Source: CAYQVO01 sp964421085
Lineage (GTDB): Bacteria > Bdellovibrionota_C > UBA2361 > CAYQVO01
Direction of reading: 5' to 3'
DNA length: 60,457 nt
Assembly (NCBI GenBank): GCA_964421085.1
Contig: CAYQVO010000019.1
Span: forward strand, 1-60,457
The notes under the pieces were generated by a model. That model was not told the DNA's origin. It searched no databases and worked only from the letters and a program-made list of their open reading frames with translations. Positions 35,042 to 43,959 of this stretch are shown here, piece by piece. Position numbers and translations under genes: made by a program. Every line of letters begins with the position of its first letter. The first letter of the stretch is position 1.

Positions 35042-35524
35042 TTGTGTAAGAGGGCGTGCGACACGACGGGATTTTTCCGGCAGATCTTCTGTCTGCTCAT
35101 GGTCGCCCTGTTTTCCGTCACCCAGGTCAGCGCGGAAGACTTGTTCTCACTCCCGCTTTATGAAGTGCTGGACGTCAATGTCGAAGCACGGCAATGGCAG
35201 GGCCGTTTAGACGACGGCATTTATGTCATCGAAGCAGGTTCGCCGGCTCGTCTCTTCCAGGAAATTCTCCTCGCCGGGCAGTTGCAGGATGAAATTCTCC
35301 TTGCGATAGATGGCTGCGAAGCAGGAGCCGTATATTCCACCGCGGACGCAGCCAGTTATATCCATTTCTTTTTCGAAGAGATGGCATATGTGGAATTTTA
35401 TTCAGGAGAGAGCGCGGGATGGTGGAGCGGCGGGGACTTTTCGATAGTCGTCAACATAGTCACCAGAGACGCAAACGACACTGATAGTGACAGCAGGTTA
35501 ATGCGGGAGGTGGAACAGCAATGA
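35042..35524 (+). CDS. small secreted protein next to yfiR-like gene
   Basis: 160 residues; signal peptide with core IFCLLMVALFSVTQVSA. Mature N-terminus EDLFSLPLYEVLDVNVEAR resembles the short segment before the plug of TonB-dependent receptors, such as the one in this locus (WEQPLDQILDMSIVTAGRR). No barrel follows. The rest is acidic and aromatic and ends in a polar tail. The start is a TTG at 35042 with GGGGAG upstream; the ATG at 35099 would leave too short a signal. The stop overlaps the yfiR-like start (ATGA). Function unknown. Confidence 0.65.
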   Translation: MCKRACDTTGFFRQIFCLLMVALFSVTQVSAEDLFSLPLYEVLDVNVEARQWQGRLDDGIYVIEAGSPARLFQEILLAGQLQDEILLAIDGCEAGAVYSTADAASYIHFFFEEMAYVEFYSGESAGWWSGGDFSIVVNIVTRDANDTDSDSRLMREVEQQ

Positions 35525-36066
35525 AGCACCTCTTCCGTCTGATATTTGCGCTGCTCGTTTTCATCGCGATACCCTTCTCATCCGATGCCACGGACGAGAC
35601 CTCGCTCGAATACAAAGTGAAAGCCGTTGTGCTGTTCAACTTTGCAAAATACGTGAAATGGCCCGATAAAGTCTTTTCATCTCCATCCGACCCGATCCGG
35701 GTGTGCGTTTTTGGCTCAAATCCGTTCGGAGAGTTTTTCGATTCCTCAGACGCGCCGAAGCAGGCGCAGGACAGAGATCTGCTCGTAGTCAAGCTGCCGG
35801 AATCCGCTGAGGAGAAGGATCTGGCGGCATGCCAGGTGTTCTTCTGGCAGGAGAGGCACGAGAGCGCAGTCTCGAAATTCGAGACGGTTCTCGAGCAGCA
35901 CTCTGTGCTCACTGTTGCAGATCAGAAGACAGACAAGTCTGTCATATCCTTCTCGGTGGTGGACGGAAAGGTGCGGTTCAGTATCAGGCTCAAAGCTGCC
36001 GAGGCGCTTGGCATAAATATCAGCTCGCAACTTTTAAAACTGGCTATTGTGGAAGATAGAGAGTGA
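35521..36066 (+). CDS. YfiR-like periplasmic protein (DUF4154)
   Basis: Periplasmic regulator of about 181 residues, signal peptide MKHLFRLIFALLVFIAIPFS. The YfiR family pattern is clear: YKVKAVVLFNFAKYVKWPD near the mature N-terminus, RVCVFGSNPFGEFF, LLVVKLPES, VLTVADQ, ISFSVVDGKVRFSI and INISSQLLKLA at the end. In Pseudomonas YfiR represses the membrane enzyme YfiN. Here the next gene is a membrane kinase with the same kind of periplasmic domain, so YfiR probably gates the kinase. Overlaps its neighbours on both sides (ATGA and GTGA). Confidence 0.9.
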   Translation: MKHLFRLIFALLVFIAIPFSSDATDETSLEYKVKAVVLFNFAKYVKWPDKVFSSPSDPIRVCVFGSNPFGEFFDSSDAPKQAQDRDLLVVKLPESAEEKDLAACQVFFWQERHESAVSKFETVLEQHSVLTVADQKTDKSVISFSVVDGKVRFSIRLKAAEALGINISSQLLKLAIVEDRE

Positions 36067-38462
36067 TGATGGGACGTTTCCTTGGAAATCTGTCAATCAA
36101 GCAGAAGATGATGCTTGCAATAAGCGTCACAAGCCTGTTTGTCCTTGTCCTGGCCGCAGGCCTCTGGTCGTTCAACGACTGGAGGTCTTCAAAGCAGGTC
36201 GCGGTCGACAGCCTGCGCGTGCTTGCGGGAGTCATTGGAGACAACGTCAAAGCCGCAATGAATTTCAGCAATCAGGAGGATGCGCAGGCGACACTTCATG
36301 CGCTTCACGTGAAACCTGAGATCATCTCCGCGGCGGTATACGACCGACAGGGAGATCTCTTCGCGTCATACGTGCAGGAGGGAATCGCTGCCGGCAGTGA
36401 AATTCCCGAAAGACTGGCGGATCTCGAAAAAACACCTGTGTCCGGAGCTGCCTGGACCGAAGCGCTTTACTCAGAGAAAGATTTCACAGGCACTGTGTAT
36501 GTTCACAGCAACCTCAACGACGTGTACGCAAGACTTTTCAGCCGCGCGAAGCTCTCGGTTGCCATTCTTGCCGCATCTCTTATCGTCGGCGTACTTATAG
36601 CTCTTCTTGCGCAGAGACTTTTGAGCCGCCCGATACTCGCGCTTCTGAAAACAATTCAGCTTGTCGGCCAGGAGAAGGATTTTTCCCTGCGCGCGCAAAA
36701 GCTGGGACAGGATGAGATTGGACTGCTCGTGGAAGGCTTCAACGACATGTTGAAGCAGATCGAAGAACGGGATGAAATGCTCGCGCAGTACCGGGACAAA
36801 CTGCAGGAGGAAGTCGATCTCCGCACTCGTGAACTGCAGGAAGCGCTCTCTGCTCTTACCGAAAGTGAAGAGCGGGTGCGGACTATAGTGGAAAGTGCAG
36901 GCGATGGAATCCTCTCCTTCGATGCCGACGGCAAAATCCTCACAGTCAACACCGCTGCCTGCTCGCTTTTCGAGTATGATGCCGAAGATCTCAGAGGAAA
37001 GAGTTTCGCCGTTTTGAGCTACGAATCGCACTCGAAACGCACAGGGGTGGAAATCCTGCATCATCTTGCTTCCAGGGCGAGGGAAAATCCGGTCATCGGA
37101 CGCGAGTTCAAGGGCATTACTCAGCATGGACGTATCTTCCCTGCCGAATTGACGCTGACCAGATACAATGTGAGCGGGAAAGAATTTTTTTCCGCTATTC
37201 TCAGGGATATAACTGCCAGGAAAGAAGCGGAGGCCCAGCTGGTGCGCGCAAAAGAGGCGGCAGAAAGCCTCGCTCAGGCGAAATCGGAATTTCTCGCGAA
37301 TATGAGCCATGAAATCCGGACGCCCCTCAACGGAATTTCCGGCACGCTGCAGCTCCTTGCGAAGACAACTCTCGACGAAGATCAGCAGGAGCTGTGCTCA
37401 ATCATGCGGGCTTCTACCAGCTCACTTCTGCGAATTGTCAATGATGTTCTCGAGTTTTCGAGACTCGACGCCGGAAAGCTTGCTCTCGAGAAGACGGAGT
37501 TTTCTCTTGTGGACAGCATCAAGAATGCTCTGGCGCCTTCATACCTCGAAGCGGAAAAAAAGAACATCTGGCTCAATACGGTTATCCGCGGAGAAGTCCC
37601 TGGTTATCTCGTCGGCGATCCATACCGTCTTGGTCAGGTGCTTCTCAATCTCGTGCATAACGCGATAAAATTCACTCCTGCCGGCGGAACTGTGTCTCTG
37701 ACCGTAAGAAGGCCTGTAAAGAGCACGGCAAGTCTCATCCTTCAGTTCAGTGTGAACGATACGGGAGTCGGCATTCCTCCTGAGAAGATCGACGCTGTTT
37801 TCCAGGCCTTCACGCAGGTCGATACGTCATCGACCCGGAAGTTCGGGGGTACCGGTCTTGGGCTCAGCATAGCCTCGAGGCTCGTACATCTCATGGATGG
37901 CGACATCTGGGTTGAAAGCGAGGTTGGAAAAGGGAGCACATTTCATTTCACGGCATGTTTTGAAGAAGGGAGAGATCCGAAATGGGACGAAAAGCCGCAG
38001 GCTTCAGCTTCGGAAGCTCACCAGTCATCTCATGCGCATTTCGACAAACTCCGTGTGCTGCTGGTGGAAGACAACCTCATCAATCAGAAGATCGGGCGGC
38101 GTTTTCTCGAGTCTCTGGGATTCAATGTGAGCGTGGCCGAGAACGGAAAGAAAGCGCTTGAACATATCAAGTCCAATGAATGCGATCTTCTGCTTATGGA
38201 CTGCCAGATGCCGGAGATGGACGGCTTCACTGCTACGCGTATGATCCGGGAGAAGGAACTGGAGGAAAGACTTCCGCGGATCCCGATTATAGCAATGACC
38301 GCTCATGCTCTGAGCGGAGATCAGGAGCGATGCCTCGATGCCGGAATGGACGACTATATTCCAAAGCCATTCGAGGAAGAAGTCCTGGCTGAAACACTCG
38401 AGCGGGTGGTCGAGCGTTTCGAACTGGGACGCAGAAGCCACCTCCGCGGCGGAAATGCGTGA
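36063..38462 (+). CDS. hybrid sensor histidine kinase (CHASE8-like, HAMP, PAS, HisKA, HATPase, REC)
   Basis: Inner-membrane sensor of about 799 residues. Order: TM1 (about 15-37), periplasmic domain resembling the CHASE8 sensor of YfiN (38-160), TM2 (about 165-187), HAMP (about 188-240), coiled coil, PAS (about 270-380), HisKA with the phosphorylated His in MSHEIRTPLNG (about 415), HATPase with N-box LVHNAIKF and G-boxes DTGVGIP and GGTGLGLSIA, then a receiver domain with phosphoacceptor Asp in LLMDCQMPEMDG (about 712). The start may be GTG 36063 or the ATGs at 36066/36069. No DNA-binding or cyclase output domain, so output probably runs through the Hpt protein at 34535. Confidence 0.92.
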   Translation: MMMGRFLGNLSIKQKMMLAISVTSLFVLVLAAGLWSFNDWRSSKQVAVDSLRVLAGVIGDNVKAAMNFSNQEDAQATLHALHVKPEIISAAVYDRQGDLFASYVQEGIAAGSEIPERLADLEKTPVSGAAWTEALYSEKDFTGTVYVHSNLNDVYARLFSRAKLSVAILAASLIVGVLIALLAQRLLSRPILALLKTIQLVGQEKDFSLRAQKLGQDEIGLLVEGFNDMLKQIEERDEMLAQYRDKLQEEVDLRTRELQEALSALTESEERVRTIVESAGDGILSFDADGKILTVNTAACSLFEYDAEDLRGKSFAVLSYESHSKRTGVEILHHLASRARENPVIGREFKGITQHGRIFPAELTLTRYNVSGKEFFSAILRDITARKEAEAQLVRAKEAAESLAQAKSEFLANMSHEIRTPLNGISGTLQLLAKTTLDEDQQELCSIMRASTSSLLRIVNDVLEFSRLDAGKLALEKTEFSLVDSIKNALAPSYLEAEKKNIWLNTVIRGEVPGYLVGDPYRLGQVLLNLVHNAIKFTPAGGTVSLTVRRPVKSTASLILQFSVNDTGVGIPPEKIDAVFQAFTQVDTSSTRKFGGTGLGLSIASRLVHLMDGDIWVESEVGKGSTFHFTACFEEGRDPKWDEKPQASASEAHQSSHAHFDKLRVLLVEDNLINQKIGRRFLESLGFNVSVAENGKKALEHIKSNECDLLLMDCQMPEMDGFTATRMIREKELEERLPRIPIIAMTAHALSGDQERCLDAGMDDYIPKPFEEEVLAETLERVVERFELGRRSHLRGGNA

Positions 38463-38471
38463 TTCACCCGG

Positions 38472-40514
38472 CTAAAACGTATACAGCACCTGGCCGTAGA
38501 CTCCGCGCTCGATCATTGACTGATCATAATGAGCCATTTCAGGCGCATATTCCTTCGTGTCAGGCCGCAAAAGGTTCTGACCCACTACTGACAGTTCCAG
38601 ATTCCTGACCGGGCGATATGCAAGCTTGAGGTCCAGCTGTGTATAGGCCGGAATATCGATAGCCGGTATGTCGTCGACGAATCGGAACTGAGCGTTGAAC
38701 TGAACCTGCTCACTCAGGTCGAACATCGCGCGGAAATTAACTTCGTTCGGAACGTATCTCCTGATGTCATCCTTGACCGCCAGATCTGTGCCGCCGTCTG
38801 TGAGCCACCGTGTGAAGTGCATATAGGAATACGCCGCTGCGAGACGGACCCGGTCGACGGGCCGGTAATCGACGGCAATTTCAGCTCCGACGCTCTCGCT
38901 GTCAGTTTTATCATCCTTCTGGTAGGGGACTACGAGCACGGGCCTGCCCTGTATGACCTCCACAAAAGGCATCCCCGCAGGTTCATCGTCATAGGCGTTG
39001 TTTCTGTGAATGAAATAAGTGGTTAAGTCGAAGTTCAAGTTGTCAGTGACCTGTCGTTTGTAACCCACCTGGTAAGTGGTGCTGTTGATGGTGTCAAGGT
39101 ACGGGTTTGCCATGTAACGGACGAGTCCTGTATCAAGCCCTCCCGTCTCGAAAGGATCAAGCGGCAGAGTTGTGATGTTCGCGGTGCCGTCGACTTCTCC
39201 TCTGGAAGGGAAGCGGATGGCCTGTGTGAACGATGCCCATATCGTGGAATTCTTCGAAGGGGTGTAAAGAATACGCGCATCCGGAGAGAATGCTGCTCCG
39301 GACCAGTTCACCCACTCATACCGCTCGCCGGCGGAGATAGAGAGGAGATTTTTGATAAGCTGCGCCTCGCCCTGAATATATGCCGAGCGGCGCTGAAATC
39401 CCCGCGATCCAGGTTCGAAAGAGTACACTTCATGTCCCTGTTCAGTATCATTGATGAACTTATGCTCGCCGCCGAAAGTTATGTCGAGCCATTCAGTGGC
39501 TGCGAGGCTGTGCTGTCCTTCGATGTCGAATATGTGGTAGTCGTTCATGAATAAAGCGGTGTTGCCGTGCCAGTATGTAAAGTACCCCTGAAGCATGGTT
39601 TCGGAGCGATCGTCCCAGGTATGGGTATAGCGGCCGACTGTGTTGGCGCTGGTTACGTAGTCATTCCTCTCAATCCGGTCGAATGTCCCGGGCATGTCGA
39701 ATGACGGGACGCCGAGAGCCTGCTTTTTCTTTCCGCCCACTACATCGCCCTGCCACGTAAAAAGATCCTGCGTCGAAAGATCAGTGTCGGTCCGGAAGCC
39801 GAACTGGCCGTGAGTGTCTCTGTCGTAAGCGGGCCCCCCCGTCACCAGTTCCGAATTGCCCAGTCGTCTTCCAAGCGCATAAAGCCTGTATGATGTGTCT
39901 CCGAAGGCGCCGCCGTAGCGCCCCGCAGCGTATCCCCGTTCTTCCGATCCTACCCGTCCCCTTGCGAGCGCGCCCTGGGTCTTGGAGGCGGACTTCGTTA
40001 TGATGTTTACTACTCCTTCAACAGCGTTGTTGCCCCAGAGGACGGAGCCCGGACCTCGAACTACCTCTATTCTTTCTATGTCGTCAAAGAGATAATTAAC
40101 GAGAGTCCAGTTCGTAACCGAGCCGATTTCATGGAGCACGCTTCTTCCATCTACAAGAACAAGTATGTCGCCGTTGAACACGCGGACTTCACCCCTCGAT
40201 CCGACTGCAAAAGGGCTTAATTCGTTCGAGTTGTCGATCTGAAACACATGGAATCCCGGAACCAGCCGGAGAAGTTCAGGAATCGTTGTCGCCCCCGATC
40301 GCCTGATATCATCCTGCGTGATGACAAATACCGGCGCCGCCGATTTTGCAACGGTCTGTGATCTTCTTCCCGCAGTAACGATTGACATGTCGAGAATCTG
40401 ATCGAGGGGTTGTTCCCAGGAGATTTCGTTCTCAGTCTGCGCGAACGAGACGTTCGCGGCGAGGGCAACGATTGAAAGTGTCAGAAAAATATTTGCGGCA
40501 TACTTCCGTTTCAT
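38472..40514 (-). CDS. TonB-dependent outer-membrane receptor
   Basis: 22-strand barrel for energy-dependent uptake (iron chelate, cobalamin or glycan; ligand unknown). Start ATG 40514 has GGAGGA upstream and gives signal peptide MKRKYAANIFLTLSIVALAA. Plug domain about residues 50-170: APVFVITQDDIRRSGATTIP, LVDGRSV, and IERIEVVRGPGSVLWGNNAV. Barrel to the C-terminus, ending GVYGQVLYTF with the assembly Phe. It converges on the histidine kinase with only 9 bases between stops, in the gene group often seen with YfiR and sensor kinases. Confidence 0.93.
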   Translation of the reverse strand: MKRKYAANIFLTLSIVALAANVSFAQTENEISWEQPLDQILDMSIVTAGRRSQTVAKSAAPVFVITQDDIRRSGATTIPELLRLVPGFHVFQIDNSNELSPFAVGSRGEVRVFNGDILVLVDGRSVLHEIGSVTNWTLVNYLFDDIERIEVVRGPGSVLWGNNAVEGVVNIITKSASKTQGALARGRVGSEERGYAAGRYGGAFGDTSYRLYALGRRLGNSELVTGGPAYDRDTHGQFGFRTDTDLSTQDLFTWQGDVVGGKKKQALGVPSFDMPGTFDRIERNDYVTSANTVGRYTHTWDDRSETMLQGYFTYWHGNTALFMNDYHIFDIEGQHSLAATEWLDITFGGEHKFINDTEQGHEVYSFEPGSRGFQRRSAYIQGEAQLIKNLLSISAGERYEWVNWSGAAFSPDARILYTPSKNSTIWASFTQAIRFPSRGEVDGTANITTLPLDPFETGGLDTGLVRYMANPYLDTINSTTYQVGYKRQVTDNLNFDLTTYFIHRNNAYDDEPAGMPFVEVIQGRPVLVVPYQKDDKTDSESVGAEIAVDYRPVDRVRLAAAYSYMHFTRWLTDGGTDLAVKDDIRRYVPNEVNFRAMFDLSEQVQFNAQFRFVDDIPAIDIPAYTQLDLKLAYRPVRNLELSVVGQNLLRPDTKEYAPEMAHYDQSMIERGVYGQVLYTF

Positions 40515-40703
40515 AAGGGCGTCCTCCATCCTGAAAGGCTGACTACTCACGAAAGCTGAATCTTTCCAGAAAAATAACCCGAAGAATTCCGATGCAGAAA
40601 GCCCGAAAAATTCTGCCGGAAAGAACAAAAAAATCAACGGGGGACGAAAGTGGAAAAGGAAAGCCAATCAGTTGAAATGCTTATGCTTCTTTTCAGGTTC
40701 CCC

Positions 40704-41504
40704 TCAGACCATCTCCAGTTCCCTCTCGTACGCCCTGTTGATCAGATAATTTCTCCCGAGCGCCTTTGCGAGAGGATCCGTTTTCTCGGGGCAGAAACCA
40801 TAATGAAGCCTTCTTCTCCATCCTTCGGCATATCTGAACTTTTTCGAGAGGCTTCCAATCTGCCGCGCGAAACTCTCCATAATCCTAAGGTACGCGTTCA
40901 TTTTCTGGGAGACTTCGAGCCATGACTGCTGGCTTTTGTGCCGCCCGAGCGCTTCGATTTTTTCATCGAACACCGGAGTCACGTTTACAAAAGATCCGGG
41001 AATTATACGCTTCCTCAAGGGATCGCGAAGCCCATGCGGCATCGCATGATAGACGGTGACATCAGCGTCGACCGGGGCCCGCGCAGGCATTGTCTTGAAG
41101 TTCCGCATGCCCCGGACAAAAGCAGCGCTGACTGCGAGCCTGCATGCGTTGGTGTGATCCTCCATATAATCGACGGGAGAGGGGACAAGGAGGATCTCAG
41201 GCTTCACATCGCGCATCACCGCGGCGAGTTTCCTGAGCGTCCTGTCCCCATAGTAAATGTCAAGGTCGTCGACAAGGCTCGGGTGATATACGGCGCCAAG
41301 CACTTTCGCCGCTGCCCGGCTTTCCTTTTTGCGGATAGCGGCGGTTTTTGGTCCGGAGAATTTGTCGCCGCCGCACGAGCCGTTGGCGATGTTGAGATAG
41401 TGCGTCTCAAAGCCTGCTTTCCTGAGGAGGAGCAGCGTTCCTGCCATCATGAACTCGATATCGTCAGGGTGGGCGCCGACAGCCATGGCGATTTTCGGCT
41501 TCAT
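40704..41504 (-). CDS. PIG-L/LmbE-family zinc deacetylase
   Basis: Zn-dependent N-acetyl-glucosaminyl deacetylase-type protein, 266 residues, cytoplasmic. The zinc motif AHPDD is at 11-15 and the third ligand His sits in YMEDHTNACRLA. Substrate is likely an N-acetyl sugar or a thiol-sugar, but not shown. AAGGAG precedes ATG 41504. It diverges from the NagB-like gene with 83 bases between them. Together they suggest amino-sugar breakdown: deacetylation, then deamination/isomerisation. Confidence 0.88.
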   Translation of the reverse strand: MKPKIAMAVGAHPDDIEFMMAGTLLLLRKAGFETHYLNIANGSCGGDKFSGPKTAAIRKKESRAAAKVLGAVYHPSLVDDLDIYYGDRTLRKLAAVMRDVKPEILLVPSPVDYMEDHTNACRLAVSAAFVRGMRNFKTMPARAPVDADVTVYHAMPHGLRDPLRKRIIPGSFVNVTPVFDEKIEALGRHKSQQSWLEVSQKMNAYLRIMESFARQIGSLSKKFRYAEGWRRRLHYGFCPEKTDPLAKALGRNYLINRAYERELEMV

Positions 41505-41587
41505 AGGTTTCTCCTTAAAATAACTCTGGAATTCAAGGCAAAAGGAATATATACAGAATCTTCGATTAGATAAAGCACGGAGGATCT

Positions 41588-42670
41588 ATGGTTGACGTTG
41601 GAATTCGAAGCGGCGACAGCGGCAAGAAGGAGAAGATTTCCGGGATTCTGAACGGAATTGTCAGTGATAACAGGCGCGACATCGCAGGGAAGGAGATTTA
41701 CAGGGGACATGCCTGCGAGTTCAGCCCATATGTCGAAGGAATCAGAGGGAATGTCAGGAAAGGAATCGGAACAACTCCTGACCGTCTGACCACTCCGAAA
41801 AAGCACTGGGATCCCGGCTTCCATCTCGAGCTTGTCGAGGACACAGCCCAGCACAATTATGTTCTTGCAAACCGAATATTCGCGCAGCTTCGAAAACACA
41901 CATCGGAAGGAAGGCCTGTCATTTACATTACTCCTGTCGGACCGATGGGCCAGTACGCAGTGCTTGCCGACCTCATCAATAACATCGGCGGTGTGGATAC
42001 AAGCCTGATTTATCCCTTCGCGATGGATGAGTGGTCCACAGAGGACGGAACATCTATTTCGCAGACTGAGTATCCATACATGTCGAGTTTCAGAGCAGAC
42101 ATGGAAGAGCAGTTTTACGGACTGCTGAGGGGCTCAGGGAAGATCCCGGAAAAGAATTTGAGCTTCGCTGCGGATGAAGGACTTCTTCAGTATCCGAAGA
42201 AGATACAGGAGCTTCTCGACAAAGGAGCTGCCGCAATCATTACCGGTGGTGTCGGAAAAATCGGACATGTCATGTTCTGGGAAGGAACATTCGGCGCGCG
42301 TCTCGGCGATGATCTCGCTGAAGAGGTTATGTGGATTCGGGGCGCTCCTCTCACGAATCAGACAATGGATCAGAATGAGACGACTTCGTCGGCATCTGCG
42401 CCGGTGCCTGCATTCGCAAATACCATAGGCCTCGGCCTTATCTGCATGCTTCGCGATTACGGTCGGAAGAATAAGGGGCTGGTGAGCGCGTACTTTGGTC
42501 TCGACAACGACGAAGAGCCGCTCAAATGGCAGCGATACATCGCTCAGGTTGCTCTTTCGATGGAGAAGGAGGACTCAAGCCTTGCAGTGAGCTATATTCC
42601 GACCATTCCGGGCGGTTTTATCATGGTGCAGAGCCACGTTTACAGGAGTTTCAGTGTGGCGTCGAAGTGA
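41588..42670 (+). CDS. glucosamine-6-phosphate deaminase/isomerase-like protein
   Basis: 360 residues, related to the NagB/RpiA/SIS-like sugar isomerase fold. Seen: YPFAMDEWS, matching NagB's FNMDEY active-site stretch, and GGVGKIGHVMFWEGTF, matching the GxGxDGHIAFNEP loop. The N-terminal 70 residues and C-terminus are longer than NagB (266 residues), so it is a divergent subfamily and its reaction should be taken as sugar-phosphate isomerisation/deamination of unknown specificity. GGAGGA precedes the ATG. It converges with the PfkB gene through a 14-bp hairpin. Confidence 0.78.
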   Translation: MVDVGIRSGDSGKKEKISGILNGIVSDNRRDIAGKEIYRGHACEFSPYVEGIRGNVRKGIGTTPDRLTTPKKHWDPGFHLELVEDTAQHNYVLANRIFAQLRKHTSEGRPVIYITPVGPMGQYAVLADLINNIGGVDTSLIYPFAMDEWSTEDGTSISQTEYPYMSSFRADMEEQFYGLLRGSGKIPEKNLSFAADEGLLQYPKKIQELLDKGAAAIITGGVGKIGHVMFWEGTFGARLGDDLAEEVMWIRGAPLTNQTMDQNETTSSASAPVPAFANTIGLGLICMLRDYGRKNKGLVSAYFGLDNDEEPLKWQRYIAQVALSMEKEDSSLAVSYIPTIPGGFIMVQSHVYRSFSVASK

Positions 42671-42694
42671 CAAGCCGTCTCGAGCGTAACCAGA

Positions 42695-42732
42695 GATTGC
42701 CACGGGCTCACTGCGCGAAGCCCGTGGCAATC
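42695..42732. terminator. perfect 14-bp inverted repeat between convergent genes
   Basis: GATTGCCACGGGCT (42695-42708) pairs exactly with AGCCCGTGGCAATC (42719-42732); loop CACTGCGCGA. It lies between two stop codons, lacks a T run, and resembles a dispersed intergenic palindrome that may also stop transcription both ways. Confidence 0.6.
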
Positions 42733-42746
42733 CGGATCTGCAGAAT

Positions 42747-43937
42747 CTAGACGGATCCACCCGCAGTCTTCACCCAGACTCCGCTTTTTTCATCCTGCGA
42801 CCAGTTTGCCGGCAACTTTGCTGATTGACGCTTCCAGCCTTTTGCGATTCGCGCCTGTGTGGCTTCCCAGGACTGAATGCCGCCGAGAGCGTCGGCAGCT
42901 TCGACATTGCACGCGCCGACTGCAGTAGCTGAACTCGCGGTCTCGTAAAGCGGGCAGCCGCGCACGAGGGCGGAGACGAATCCTGCTATCGTCGCGTCTC
43001 CTGAACCCGTCGTTCCGACGCACTCAACCTGGAAGCATGGCGACCAGACTTCCCTGTCCGCCCACGACGATGCGTCGACCTTTGCGCGACCAAGAGTGTC
43101 AAGCCGTGAAGAGCCTGCGGTTTTTACGAACAGGCCCCGATCCCCGAGTTTCAGGCCGACTATTCCTGCGCCCATATCGATCATCTGCCGGCCGATGTCG
43201 CTGAGAAGTTCAGGCGTAACAAGCGGCAGGATGCTCCTGCCGCCCGCGGCAGCTTCGAGTTTCCTGTATTCCTCTCTTCTCAAAAGGAAGAGAGATTCCT
43301 CGATGCTCGGCATGAAAAGGTCTGTGAGGGGAAGGACCTTTGTCAGGATTCCTTTCCAGTCGGCTTTGCCCGCTTCAGAGGCGCCGTCGGGGAACGCCAT
43401 ATCGAGCGATGTGGTTGTTCCCGATTCCTTCGCAATCTGGTAAATCTCGCGAAGCTCATTTCCGCCGTCGATGAACATCCGGCGCATGAGAGGCGGGTAT
43501 CCAAAGTGAAAAAGAGCCGCATCTTTCAGAAGTGAGGGGTTTATGTCCTCAGGCCCGAAGTCGTCATTTGCGCCGGGGCAATGGAGGAATATGCGGTCAG
43601 TTCCGGGCGGGCTGATAACGACGGTATATGATGTGCTTATGGACGCTTTGCTCACCATTCCCCCGAGCAGGCCTTCGCCGATTCCCCCCACAATCTGGCG
43701 CACGACATCGCCGAACGGATCGGCGCCGATCTTTGCCGCAAGCTTCGTGGGAACGCCAAGCTTGTGAAGCACTATTCCTGTGTTCGAAACGGGACCCCCG
43801 GTTGAAAACGAAACAGGGCCGACTACTGTAAGCTTTCCCGGCTGGAGGAATTCATGGATGCTTCCGGGCGGGAGTTTACCGAGATCGGGAAACACGTCGA
43901 GACAGATATGACCTGCGACCACTACTGAAGGGACCAT
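42747..43937 (-). CDS. PfkB-family carbohydrate kinase
   Basis: Phosphorylates a sugar or sugar phosphate with ATP. Landmarks: N-terminal VVVAGHICLDVFPD, FSTGGPVSNTGIVLHKLG (substrate-binding di-Gly), GADPFGD, and the C-terminal anion hole/catalytic GTTGSGDATIAGF with Asp as base. 396 residues, about 70 longer than ribokinase, with the extra length in the middle and at the C-terminus. Neighbour D-lyxose isomerase (22 bases upstream) suggests a ketose such as D-xylulose or D-fructose as substrate; this is inference. AAGGAG precedes ATG 43937. Confidence 0.88.
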   Translation of the reverse strand: MVPSVVVAGHICLDVFPDLGKLPPGSIHEFLQPGKLTVVGPVSFSTGGPVSNTGIVLHKLGVPTKLAAKIGADPFGDVVRQIVGGIGEGLLGGMVSKASISTSYTVVISPPGTDRIFLHCPGANDDFGPEDINPSLLKDAALFHFGYPPLMRRMFIDGGNELREIYQIAKESGTTTSLDMAFPDGASEAGKADWKGILTKVLPLTDLFMPSIEESLFLLRREEYRKLEAAAGGRSILPLVTPELLSDIGRQMIDMGAGIVGLKLGDRGLFVKTAGSSRLDTLGRAKVDASSWADREVWSPCFQVECVGTTGSGDATIAGFVSALVRGCPLYETASSATAVGACNVEAADALGGIQSWEATQARIAKGWKRQSAKLPANWSQDEKSGVWVKTAGGSV

Positions 43938-43959
43938 AGCATTCTCCTTACCGAATCAA

